Assembly (NCBI GenBank): GCA_028874765.1
Contig: JAPPIE010000113.1
Coordinates: 3,553-56,937 of the forward strand
Reading direction: 5' to 3'
From: Gemmatimonadota bacterium
Lineage (GTDB): Bacteria; Latescibacterota; UBA2968
Length of the DNA stretch: 53,385 bases
Shown: positions 18,802-25,289 of the stretch, piece by piece
Layout of the letters: the number at the start of each line of letters is the position of its first letter
How positions within the stretch are numbered: position 1 is the stretch's first letter
Program-made: the position numbers and the translations under genes
Notes under the pieces: generated by a model
The model's input: only the letters and a program-made list of their open reading frames with translations
The model's database searches: none
What the model was told of the DNA's origin: nothing

Positions 18802-19644
18802 ATGGAATGGCATGACATTGCACAGCGCATCAAAGCGGGCGGGTATAGAAGACAGAAGACGTATGATACCTTCGGTTTTATTTTAACGGAAGAGTTGATC
18901 ATTCCGTCCGCGAGAATGGAGGATATTGATCTCGATGCGTTTCGGGCCTTTCTGCGTATGCAGGGTCTCGATACAGAGGAGGAACCACAGCCTTCAATCG
19001 CTGACGATCTGTGTAATAGACGCATTTTGGCTGAGTTCGACAATGCCCTGCGTCCGACACTCTATGGATTGATGGCATTTGGTAAAGAGCCGCAGGCGCA
19101 TCCGCAGACAACGAATTTTTTCGTCGAGTGTGTAGCCTATCTGGGCGAGGATCGGGCGTCGGATGTTATTCTCACTGGCGAGGGAAAGGGACGTCTTGAA
19201 GAGCAAATACGCCGGTCAGTCGGATGGGTTCGCGGTTTGGGATGGAAGGAGAGCTATCAGGGCATTGATCGAGAGGAGACGCCACTAATTCCCGAGAAGG
19301 CACTGCGCGAGGCAATCGTCAATGCTGTTGTTCACCGGGACTACGCGATTACAGGGTCGAAGGTGTTGCTCGAAGTATTCCGCGACCGTATTGATGTGAC
19401 CAGTCCAGGGACTTTTCCAAATCATATGAGTGTCGAGAATGTTCGCTCGGGTGGCAATCCCCGATCCCGCAATGAGTTGATGGCAAATGCCATGCTCGTT
19501 GCGCGCTTGATGGAGCAGCGAGGACGCGGATGGCCCGTGATGCGGAGAGAGATGCGAGAATTTAACGGTACTGAGCCAGAAATCGTGCAAGATGAGGGCG
19601 GGAAGTTTGTGCGGGTGACGTTTCGCAAAGGGGTAGAAGGGTAA
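18802..19644 (+). CDS. ATP-binding regulator (COG2865-like), DNA-binding domain apparently deleted
   Basis: 280 residues. Most of it matches the C-terminal part of the AlbA_2/RecG-like transcriptional regulators: DLCNRRILAEFDNALRPTLY, GLMAFGKEPQAHP, then a GHKL-type ATP-binding segment with ALREAIVNAVVHRDYAI. Full-length relatives are usually 380-480 residues and have an N-terminal AlbA_2 (Schlafen-like) domain after a start like this one. Here MEWHDIAQRIKAGG runs almost at once into EELIIPSARMEDIDLDAF, so about 100 residues seem to be missing in frame. ATG 18802 has GAGG six bases upstream. The next gene, an antitoxin-like ORF, starts four bases after the stop. First gene of the topA-xerC island. 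Confidence 0.75.
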   Translation: MEWHDIAQRIKAGGYRRQKTYDTFGFILTEELIIPSARMEDIDLDAFRAFLRMQGLDTEEEPQPSIADDLCNRRILAEFDNALRPTLYGLMAFGKEPQAHPQTTNFFVECVAYLGEDRASDVILTGEGKGRLEEQIRRSVGWVRGLGWKESYQGIDREETPLIPEKALREAIVNAVVHRDYAITGSKVLLEVFRDRIDVTSPGTFPNHMSVENVRSGGNPRSRNELMANAMLVARLMEQRGRGWPVMRREMREFNGTEPEIVQDEGGKFVRVTFRKGVEG

Positions 19645-19647
19645 CGT

Positions 19648-19809
19648 ATGGCTAATAGAGAGGACACCTTAGCAACTTTCCGTCGCGTGCGTGCAATTCA
19701 AGCTGTTGATGATCTCCAAAAGCAATCGGTTGAAAATGGTCTTGATAAGATGGATTTGAAAGAGGTAAACCGCGAAATCCAGGCCGTGCGAAAATCGGAC
19801 ATATTATGA
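19648..19809 (+). CDS. Small antitoxin-like protein, no toxin partner
   Basis: 53 residues, starting MANREDTLATFRRVRAIQAV and ending KEVNREIQAVRKSDIL. The helical pattern with a central LDKMDLKEVNREI resembles small antitoxins that pair with PIN-domain toxins, in which the final 'I..VR' helix docks to the toxin. The next gene on this strand is not a toxin; the neighbouring EIIA gene lies on the opposite strand. It is therefore an orphan or the relic of a toxin-antitoxin pair. The start lies four bases after the preceding gene, suggesting coupled translation. Confidence 0.6.
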   Translation: MANREDTLATFRRVRAIQAVDDLQKQSVENGLDKMDLKEVNREIQAVRKSDIL

Positions 19810-19824
19810 TGTTATGGTATCTCG

Positions 19825-20331
19825 CTAAGACGATGTTTCGACAAAGCTGCCAACCCGATCTTCACCAGATTTAGCCAACCGCTCTTCTTCCGCCTCAATA
19901 ATTGCCAGGGCCTCCTCGCGATTGCTAATGCCAATCAAACGCTGTCTAAAATCTTCTCTTTGGAGTAATCTTGAGATACGAGCGAACGCTTTGATGTGCG
20001 GCCCTGAAACGTCCAGAGGCGAGACCAGAAGAAAAAAAATGTAGGTCTTTTTGCCATCTAAAGAATCAAAATTAATACCTTCCGATTTGATGCCCAGCAC
20101 ACCACTCAGCACCGTGACATTTTCCGACTTCCCATGAGGAATGGCGATGCCGTTTCCTATTCCAGTACTTAGAAGAACTTCGCGTTCTAAAACCGCTTGG
20201 AGCACCTTTTCTCGATCGGTAATCTTATCGCCTACTTTGAGTTCCTTAACAAGCTCTTCGAGAATTGCTGGCTTGTTTTGTCCTTCAAGCTCGACGATGA
20301 CATTGCCCGACAGAATCTCCCTTAACGTCAT
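19825..20331 (-). CDS. PTS EIIA domain protein, copy B
   Basis: 168 residues, a paralogue of copy A at 13548. The phospho-His motif GIAIPHGKSE and the blocks VLGIKSEGINF and IFFLLVSPLDVSGPHIKA are shared. It has one residue fewer near position 10 and a C-terminal tail (about 20 residues, SGEDRVGSFVETSS) absent from copy A. The Shine-Dalgarno is AAGGG. Being in the island and on the opposite strand, it looks like a duplicated or horizontally acquired regulator. It may act as a phosphorylation-dependent switch, but no PTS partner is seen. Confidence 0.88.
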   Translation of the reverse strand: MTLREILSGNVIVELEGQNKPAILEELVKELKVGDKITDREKVLQAVLEREVLLSTGIGNGIAIPHGKSENVTVLSGVLGIKSEGINFDSLDGKKTYIFFLLVSPLDVSGPHIKAFARISRLLQREDFRQRLIGISNREEALAIIEAEEERLAKSGEDRVGSFVETSS

Positions 20332-20559
20332 GATTTTTAGCCCTTATATTGTCCTAATTCATTACAAGCCGTACAGTCACATGGGGTCGTCTGTGCTGGC
20401 ATAATTATTTTAATGTTGAATAAAAAAATTATTCGTGATTGATCATAAGGCTTATCCGTCGATCTCCGATGATTATATTTATCGATAAATTCGCCAAAAA
20501 TTTGTCGTTCGATTTTCAAGTCCTCCGCATCATTTTGTATCGCAGCTTTCTGGAAATTC

Positions 20560-20943
20560 CTATCGTTTTTCTCCATTCCTTAGATTATAGTAGCTCATGC
20601 CAAGTTCATGCCGAGCATGGATATGTTTCTGCTCGGCGGCTTTTTTTAACCATCTTACTGCTTCCCCATGATTTTGAGGTATGCCCAGTCCCTTTCTGTA
20701 GCTCATGGCAAGGTCGTATTGGGAATGTACATATCCCTGTTTGGCAGATTTTTTGTACCACTTCACCGCTTCCGAAAAGTCTTGATCCTTGGCATACATC
20801 ACGCCAATCAGGTGCTGTGCATTGGCCGATCCTTGTACGGCGAGCGGGTACAAGATCTTGCATGCGGTTCTGTAGTCTTTTCGCTCATACGCAACTTTAC
20901 CTGCTTGATAGTCCTCATTGATTTTTTGTTTATGATTATTCAT
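20560..20943 (-). CDS. Sel1-repeat protein
   Basis: 127 residues with three Sel1-like (TPR-related) repeats: YPLAVQGSANAQHLIGVMYA, WYKKSAKQGYVHSQYDLAMS and WLKKAAEQKHIHARHELGMS. Such repeats form a helical scaffold for protein-protein contact. No signal peptide is visible, so it is probably cytoplasmic. ATG 20943 follows AAGGAG at a good distance. It is downstream of the large unknown gene on the same strand and probably in the same transcript (ankyrin, unknown, Sel1). Function unknown. Confidence 0.8.
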   Translation of the reverse strand: MNNHKQKINEDYQAGKVAYERKDYRTACKILYPLAVQGSANAQHLIGVMYAKDQDFSEAVKWYKKSAKQGYVHSQYDLAMSYRKGLGIPQNHGEAVRWLKKAAEQKHIHARHELGMSYYNLRNGEKR

Positions 20944-20976
20944 TTTCGATCTCCTTAGACTTTGGGCCTCTATATT

Positions 20977-21195
20977 TCAGGTCGCGCTCGACCTTTGATG
21001 GGTGCCGATGAATCCGACGATCAAACGCTGACGTCTCTTGTCCCACTCGAAAGCGATCCGTATCGTACGCCGTGCATCTTTTCCGATTCCGGTCCCGATA
21101 TGCCTCTTCAGTATATAAACTTCTTTATCTACGATCGTTTTATACCAAGCGGGGTACGTCTTCGTGATCATATCGTTTTGCCACGGCTTATACAT
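20977..21195 (-). pseudogene. Detached C-terminal segment of the 21168-22760 protein (frameshift) or separate small gene
   Basis: 72 residues in the frame following the large gene, overlapping its end by 28 bases. The text (HIGTGIGKDARRTIRIAFEWD, RLIVGFIGTHQ) looks like the natural C-terminal continuation of the upstream protein: the upstream frame ends in a low-information tail (CISRGKTI), whereas this frame continues with aromatic-rich WMYKPWQND. A single-base shift near 21195 would join the two. If it is translated alone it would start at ATG 21195, without a convincing Shine-Dalgarno. The strand pair IRIAF-WD...LIVGFIG-H faintly recalls RelE-like toxins, but this is not a firm match. Confidence 0.5.
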
Positions 21196-22760
21196 CCATT
21201 ACAGGCCTGTCGGATAGACAAATCGAGATCTGTCACACTGGTCTTCCCGATAAGGGAGTCATAAAGCGTAGTGCTCATCCACTCAAAGGCTTTGTACAAG
21301 ACTTTGGGATCGTTGAAAGGATTGTTTCGTACCTGGGATTTTGCGTTCAGCGCAAAAATGAGTCTGTGTCCAAATTGCTGTTTAGCAAGCTCAACGGCGT
21401 CGTGAACGCTTTCAATGGACAAATCTTCATCTTCACCCGCGGTTGCTGGCGGCTGCTTACTGATCACATCTTCGTAACATTGTCGCCAATATTTGGCTTC
21501 TTTTTGATGATTTTCACTCTCTTCTTGGCTCTTGTGTAATTGCTTTTGTAGCGATTCGACCCGGTCATAAAGACGTTGATTCTCAGATTGCAAAGATATA
21601 TACTCTGCCTCGGAAAACGTCGGTCCATTTTCTATCCCAGATTTGACATCATCTGGCACCTCGAGGGGCTGCTCATCGATCTTCCCGTTCGTTTTCTGGC
21701 CTCCTGCTCCAGGGAATGAACTTCCGTTGACCACCTTACCTGCCTGGTCGGGCGGGTCTGCCTCAGCACCTGTCGCTTCGTCAAAGTTGTCTATTCCAGA
21801 AGGAAAATCGTCATCTGGCCCATGACCTCCGGTCATAAGCTGATCGATATGATCCAGGATCGGCAAGATGCGAGGCTCCAACTTCGCCCGCTTCTGCCTT
21901 CTAATCCGCTCCTCGGTCAAAACAGGCGCAATTCCATAAATAGGTTGATACTCAATCAGCAAAGACTGCAATTCCTCTGTCATTTTAAGTGCTTTTGCTA
22001 CATCGGCATCCGGTGAGAGTTTATTCGCAGACCAAAACGCGACATCTTGTTGGAAGAAAGCCATCTCTGCTGAGAAATTATTGAGGACACCTGCAATCGC
22101 GTCATCGAGCGCGACTGCAAGACCTCGCTGCTCTTCTTTCTTCTCTCGAATCGCATTCAGTTCCTCGATAAAATCTGGAATCCTCTCCAATTCCGCTGAG
22201 GTCGGCGGGAGTGACCTCAAATACTCAAGCCCTTGCGACAAAATATCGTCCTTGGTTTCTCCAGATGGTATTTTCCCCGATGCATAGCACAACATGAGAG
22301 CGATATCGTTATGATCGAAATCGTCGTAGCGTTCGAGAATTTTATTCGTTTCGCGCAGCCAGGTATCGCTAAACCAGGTGCTTCGGAATCGATTCTTCGC
22401 ACAGTCTGGATACTCCACCGGCATAGCCAGATTCTCGAGATGTTTAACAACCACATCGCTGAGTGTGTCCTGCGACTCTGCCCAGGCTTTCAAAACCACT
22501 GCGGTTAGCATGTCCGATCGCATCGTGGCCTTCAAAATAGGTTTTATGAGAAAAGGCGTCGGTGCTTTAGCGGGGTAATTTGGAAATTGCGGCACTTTCA
22601 CAGTTTTATTTATAGCTGAATTGAGCGATCCCTGCGCCTCTTTTGACACCTTATCCCGTGAATTCAGCGCGCGTTTGACCACAGCTTCGTGATAGTCCGA
22701 CTCCATGAATCTAAAGATTGTACTCAGTTGCAAACTATCAGTCATATCGCTCGAGAACAT
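21168..22760 (-). CDS. Large protein of unknown function with central coiled coil
   Basis: 530 residues from ATG 22760, chosen because GGAG lies six bases upstream; an earlier in-frame ATG at 22850 would overlap the ankyrin gene. No family recognised. The N-terminal 250 residues are helical. Around residues 265-320 comes a basic helical stretch (TEERIRRQKRAKLEPRILPILDHIDQL), then a low-complexity acidic/Gly linker (about 320-395). Next is a coiled coil (about 400-450, LQSENQRLYDRVESLQKQLHKSQEE). The final domain, KQQFGHRLIFALNAKSQVRN onward, seems to be cut short by a frameshift. No signal peptide or membrane segment. It sits between ankyrin and Sel1 genes, so protein-protein interaction is a likely theme. 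Confidence 0.7.
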   Translation of the reverse strand: MFSSDMTDSLQLSTIFRFMESDYHEAVVKRALNSRDKVSKEAQGSLNSAINKTVKVPQFPNYPAKAPTPFLIKPILKATMRSDMLTAVVLKAWAESQDTLSDVVVKHLENLAMPVEYPDCAKNRFRSTWFSDTWLRETNKILERYDDFDHNDIALMLCYASGKIPSGETKDDILSQGLEYLRSLPPTSAELERIPDFIEELNAIREKKEEQRGLAVALDDAIAGVLNNFSAEMAFFQQDVAFWSANKLSPDADVAKALKMTEELQSLLIEYQPIYGIAPVLTEERIRRQKRAKLEPRILPILDHIDQLMTGGHGPDDDFPSGIDNFDEATGAEADPPDQAGKVVNGSSFPGAGGQKTNGKIDEQPLEVPDDVKSGIENGPTFSEAEYISLQSENQRLYDRVESLQKQLHKSQEESENHQKEAKYWRQCYEDVISKQPPATAGEDEDLSIESVHDAVELAKQQFGHRLIFALNAKSQVRNNPFNDPKVLYKAFEWMSTTLYDSLIGKTSVTDLDLSIRQACNGCISRGKTI

Positions 22761-22830
22761 AATCATCTCCAATACCTTTACGGCTGGAGCCAGGGCGTTC
22801 CCCCATTTGGCGCCACGAGAGCTTTTCTCC

Positions 22831-23217
22831 TCAAAGCTCACTGGCTCCAACCAAAGGGGCTGCGGACATTAATTCCATCATCTCAGGGCTGCTAGCGAAA
22901 TACTTAGGCGTCCTACTCCGAGCGTCACATACATCGGTGGTTGCTCCGTGTGCAATCAGCACGGCGGCTGTTTGGAGGGCATTGCTCTTTGCGGCAATAT
23001 GCAAGGCACTCCAGCCTGAGTCATTGAGAGATTCAACATCGGCCCCGAAGTCGAGAAGCAATTTCAAGATCGGGACATCGTCAAGCATTGCAGCTATCAT
23101 CAGAGGCGTACTGCCAACCGAGTTCCTGGCATCCTTATCGATGCCTTGGTTCAGGAGTCCTTCGATACATGAAGGATCCTCTCCATCTAAAATCGCCTGA
23201 TGGATCGTATTTTGCAC
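22831..23217 (-). CDS. Ankyrin-repeat protein
   Basis: 128 residues with three to four ankyrin repeats (GSTPLMIAAMLDDVPILKLL, GWSALHIAAKSNALQTAAVL, and a partial RTPKYFASSPEMMELM). The start is GTG 23217, supported by AGGAGG six bases upstream. There is no signal peptide; it is cytoplasmic. It is the first gene of a probable minus-strand unit with the 530-residue unknown and the Sel1 protein. The upstream region contains a divergent promoter driving a putative small RNA. Function unknown; ankyrin proteins often act as immunity or adaptor factors. Confidence 0.85.
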   Translation of the reverse strand: MQNTIHQAILDGEDPSCIEGLLNQGIDKDARNSVGSTPLMIAAMLDDVPILKLLLDFGADVESLNDSGWSALHIAAKSNALQTAAVLIAHGATTDVCDARSRTPKYFASSPEMMELMSAAPLVGASEL

Positions 23218-23250
23218 TGTGAACCTCCTCTCCGTTGAATAAAAAAAGAG

Positions 23251-23279
23251 TTGACCTATCAGAAATAAATTCCTATATT
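23251..23279 (+). promoter_or_regulatory. Sigma-70-type promoter of putative small RNA
   Basis: TTGACC (23251-23256), an exact 17-base spacer and TATATT (23274-23279). No plus-strand gene follows before the terminator at 23324-23365, so it seems to drive a short transcript. It is divergent from the ankyrin gene start by only about 35 bases. Confidence 0.65.
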
Positions 23280-23285
23280 TAAAAG

Positions 23286-23365
23286 AGTTAGGGTCAGGCT
23301 GTTGTTTGGTCTTTGACCAATCCGGCCTTTTACGTTTGGACAGAACGTAAAAGGCCTATTTTTTT
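23286..23365 (+). ncRNA. Candidate ~80-nt small RNA
   Basis: The segment between the promoter at 23251 and the T-run ending at 23365. It contains a short hairpin TTGGTC-TTT-GACCAA (23306-23320) and then a perfect 13-bp hairpin GGCCTTTTACGTT/AACGTAAAAGGCC (23324-23336 and 23344-23356). No Shine-Dalgarno/ATG pair is seen inside. The exact 5' end is predicted only. No known family recognised. Confidence 0.5.
23324..23365 (+). terminator. Strong intrinsic terminator with 13-bp stem
   Basis: GGCCTTTTACGTT, loop TGGACAG, AACGTAAAAGGCC, then TATTTTTTT. The T-run follows on the plus strand only. No plus-strand coding gene lies within 3.5 kb upstream, which is why a small RNA is proposed. Confidence 0.8.
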
Positions 23366-23681
23366 CGGAATTATACACGATATTTCAGAATCATAAAGAA
23401 CCTAACAGAACTTCATGCAATACTTAATACAAAGATATAGAACTAAAAATTCAAGTCAAGTCTTTTTTTCGGCTTATTTTTTCTATATTTGCGATTATTT
23501 TTATTTGCGTTGGACAGAATGCGAAGCCCTATTTCATTTTTAAAATTATACACAATACTTCAGAATTATAAAGAACCTAACATAATTCCGAACAATCTCT
23601 ATGAATATACATAACTGAAAAGTCGAGTCAAGTCTTTTTAGACTTGTTTTTTTTATATTTGCGACTATTTTTATTCGAGGG
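23336..23681. repeat. Tandem duplication of a ~174-bp AT-rich unit
   Basis: Unit 1 begins at 23336 and unit 2 at 23510, both with TTGGACAGAA. Further shared blocks are TTATACAC, CAGAAT-ATAAAGAACCTAACA, AGTCAAGTCTTTTT and TATATTTGCGA-TATTTTTATT, with scattered differences between. Each unit ends in a hairpin plus T-run: weak, with a G-T pair, in unit 1; perfect in unit 2 (23629-23654). No coding capacity seen. Confidence 0.8.
23629..23654 (+). terminator. Intrinsic terminator at the end of repeat unit 2
   Basis: CAAGTCT (23629-23635), TTTT loop, AGACTTG (23640-23646), followed by eight T. It has no clear upstream gene, which again suggests a short non-coding transcript or an attenuator ahead of the gene at 23743. 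Confidence 0.7.
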
Positions 23682-23742
23682 GATAGACTAGCGTAGAGGT
23701 ATATTCACGTCAGGTAGATAGTCAAGAGAATGGAGGTATGTA

Positions 23743-24084
23743 ATGGAAATGACCACTTTTTTAGGAGTTCTGTTGGCGGCTGCTGTTTTTGTGATCATCA
23801 TGCTTATTGTGGGAGAAATTCCCGCATTGAAGAAACAGTTGAGAGAACGTGACGAATCGCTCAAAACTGCGAATAGCCAAATTTCCGAGTATAAGAAACA
23901 GTTGAGAGGACGTGACGAATCGCTCAAAACTGCGAATAGCCAAATTTCCAATATCTCAAAGAGAAGTGACTTTTTCGAAAATGATCTCAAGGAACTCCTT
24001 GAGGTAATTAATGAGGGTAACATCACGCAAATCCAAGGTCGAGCTGCTGATAGTCAAGATGCCCTCATACAATATGAAAAGTAA
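23743..24084 (+). CDS. Small membrane-anchored coiled-coil protein
   Basis: 113 residues. An N-terminal hydrophobic segment (residues 5-24, FLGVLLAAAVFVIIMLIVG) anchors it, followed by a coiled coil made of two nearly identical 19-residue blocks, KKQLRERDESLKTANSQIS, spaced 21 residues (three heptads) apart. The remaining 45 residues are acidic and helical. ATG 23743 has GGAGG six bases upstream. No family recognised; it could be a structural anchor or a small phage-type spanin/holin-associated protein, without support for either. Confidence 0.65.
   Translation: MEMTTFLGVLLAAAVFVIIMLIVGEIPALKKQLRERDESLKTANSQISEYKKQLRGRDESLKTANSQISNISKRSDFFENDLKELLEVINEGNITQIQGRAADSQDALIQYEK
23830..23949. repeat. 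57-bp direct repeat inside the coiled-coil gene
   Basis: Copies at 23830-23886 and 23893-23949 differ by one base (GAA versus GGA, Glu to Gly). The 63-base period keeps the frame and the heptad register. Confidence 0.9.
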
Positions 24085-24315
24085 ATGTGAATAAACTCTA
24101 AGTGACCGACATCACCTTTGTGCTCACTTGGTCAGGCTTCTTGTATCTGACGGCTAAAGATTGTAAAAGCGCATACATCGCAAACCTGGTTATCTCCATA
24201 TATATGGCAGGCTCAGATATCTGAACCCAATGCCTGAAACATACAATGGAGGTGGCCAAGATTCACCTTTTTTGGCGAAGGTTTTAACTATTGTTGTTAT
24301 TTTAAGAGGTACCTG
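24085..24315. other. Intergenic region without recognised gene
   Basis: 231 bases between two plus-strand genes. A weak inverted repeat AAGTGA...TCACTT lies at its start, and ACCTT...AAGGT with a short T-run near 24270. I see no tRNA, no convincing ORF and no consensus promoter. The following gene at 24316 has AAGAGG as a possible Shine-Dalgarno. Confidence 0.5.
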
Positions 24316-25272
24316 ATGGCAAATAAGAAAACGCGAGCTTACAGCGTTCTATTTGAACAAGCTGTCGGAGATGATAATAAACTATTTGATAATCCAACTG
24401 CTCTCGCTATCAAAATGACTGAGTGGAAAATCCACAGTTCCGACAATTCAGCCAGTCTGGCTTCTTATTTAAATCAGACCTTCTCGCGTGGGCAACGAAG
24501 TTGTTCAAGTGAACTGCAAGAGCAGCTAAACAAGGCCATTGATATACGATTTCAAGAGAGCAAGGTCCAGAATAGCAAATCTCAGAGCGATCTGTGGAAG
24601 AAACGGCTTGCCTGTGCCATAGATGCAGATAATGCTGATTTTGGTTTTCCTCACCCTCTAAATGCCATACAACTTACGTACGATTTCTTTGAGCGGGCTG
24701 AGTATGCAGAGGAGCAATTTATCATCACGTCGTATCCACCTGAGTTTGTCCTGACTGAGGATGCGGTAACGCTGCAGAATATCCTGCTACGACGCTTAGG
24801 TCTGATTGACTTTGAAGATAGACCAGAGTCAGATGAGCCAAAGGTGCGCTATACTTTTAACTTTCCGTCTGAGGAGATGGCGGAAAGATGGTGGTGGGCT
24901 TTATACGATGCGGTTGAAGTCCATGCGGAAAGAAATTCCCAAAAGGGACGCGCTTCTGAAGAGGATATTCATGGTGAACTCAAGACTCTGAACGAAGCAG
25001 GTCGTCTGGTTGTGCAGGTCATATCACCGGAGCTATGTGCCTTACCAATTGTCGCTTTCGACCCAACTGAGGGGAATGCCTCCGCCTATGTGTTTTTTTA
25101 TTTTGACGGAATAAGAAATGAAGGGGGTAGAGCGGCTCAAGACTCTCTGAGTATGGCTAAGTTGGACCGCCATACCTATATGACGTGGCGTGAGGCAGTG
25201 TACCGACCTATCCGACGTGGTCAAATTGAGGCGAAAAAGATAGAATATTCAGAAATTGTTTTAAAAACCTGA
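24316..25272 (+). CDS. Protein of unknown function
   Basis: 318 residues, probably cytoplasmic, with no signal peptide or membrane segment. Family not recognised. Three parts can be seen. An N-terminal helical region of about 70 residues (TALAIKMTEWKIHSSDNSASLASYLNQ) has the spacing of a small DNA-binding or adaptor helical bundle. A middle part (DLWKKRLACAIDADNADFGF...DFFERAEYAEEQFIIT) may be alpha/beta. A C-terminal mixed part contains RYTFNFPSEEMAERWWWALYD and a beta-rich stretch before the end. It is the last gene of the island, 17 bases before xerC, with the start ATG 24316 after AAGAGG. Confidence 0.6.
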   Translation: MANKKTRAYSVLFEQAVGDDNKLFDNPTALAIKMTEWKIHSSDNSASLASYLNQTFSRGQRSCSSELQEQLNKAIDIRFQESKVQNSKSQSDLWKKRLACAIDADNADFGFPHPLNAIQLTYDFFERAEYAEEQFIITSYPPEFVLTEDAVTLQNILLRRLGLIDFEDRPESDEPKVRYTFNFPSEEMAERWWWALYDAVEVHAERNSQKGRASEEDIHGELKTLNEAGRLVVQVISPELCALPIVAFDPTEGNASAYVFFYFDGIRNEGGRAAQDSLSMAKLDRHTYMTWREAVYRPIRRGQIEAKKIEYSEIVLKT

Positions 25273-25289
25273 GTTGATTCTGTGCGGAT

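Noticed and set aside
17889-19043. 384-codon minus-strand frame over the topA end and the next gene
   Set aside because: Antisense to topA C-terminal repeats and the regulator, both well supported; the translation has no recognisable domain.
20337-20576. 79-codon minus-strand frame between Sel1 and EIIA copy B
   Set aside because: It starts inside the Sel1 gene end without a Shine-Dalgarno at a fitting distance, shows no motif, and its composition looks like AT-rich intergenic DNA.
23336-23681. 174-bp tandem repeats considered as a CRISPR or attachment site
   Set aside because: Only two long diverged copies, no spacers, no short identical core next to the recombinase.
24085-24315. Search for a tRNA or attachment site near the island's right end
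   Set aside because: No cloverleaf or T-loop GTTCGA-type text found here or elsewhere in the window by eye.
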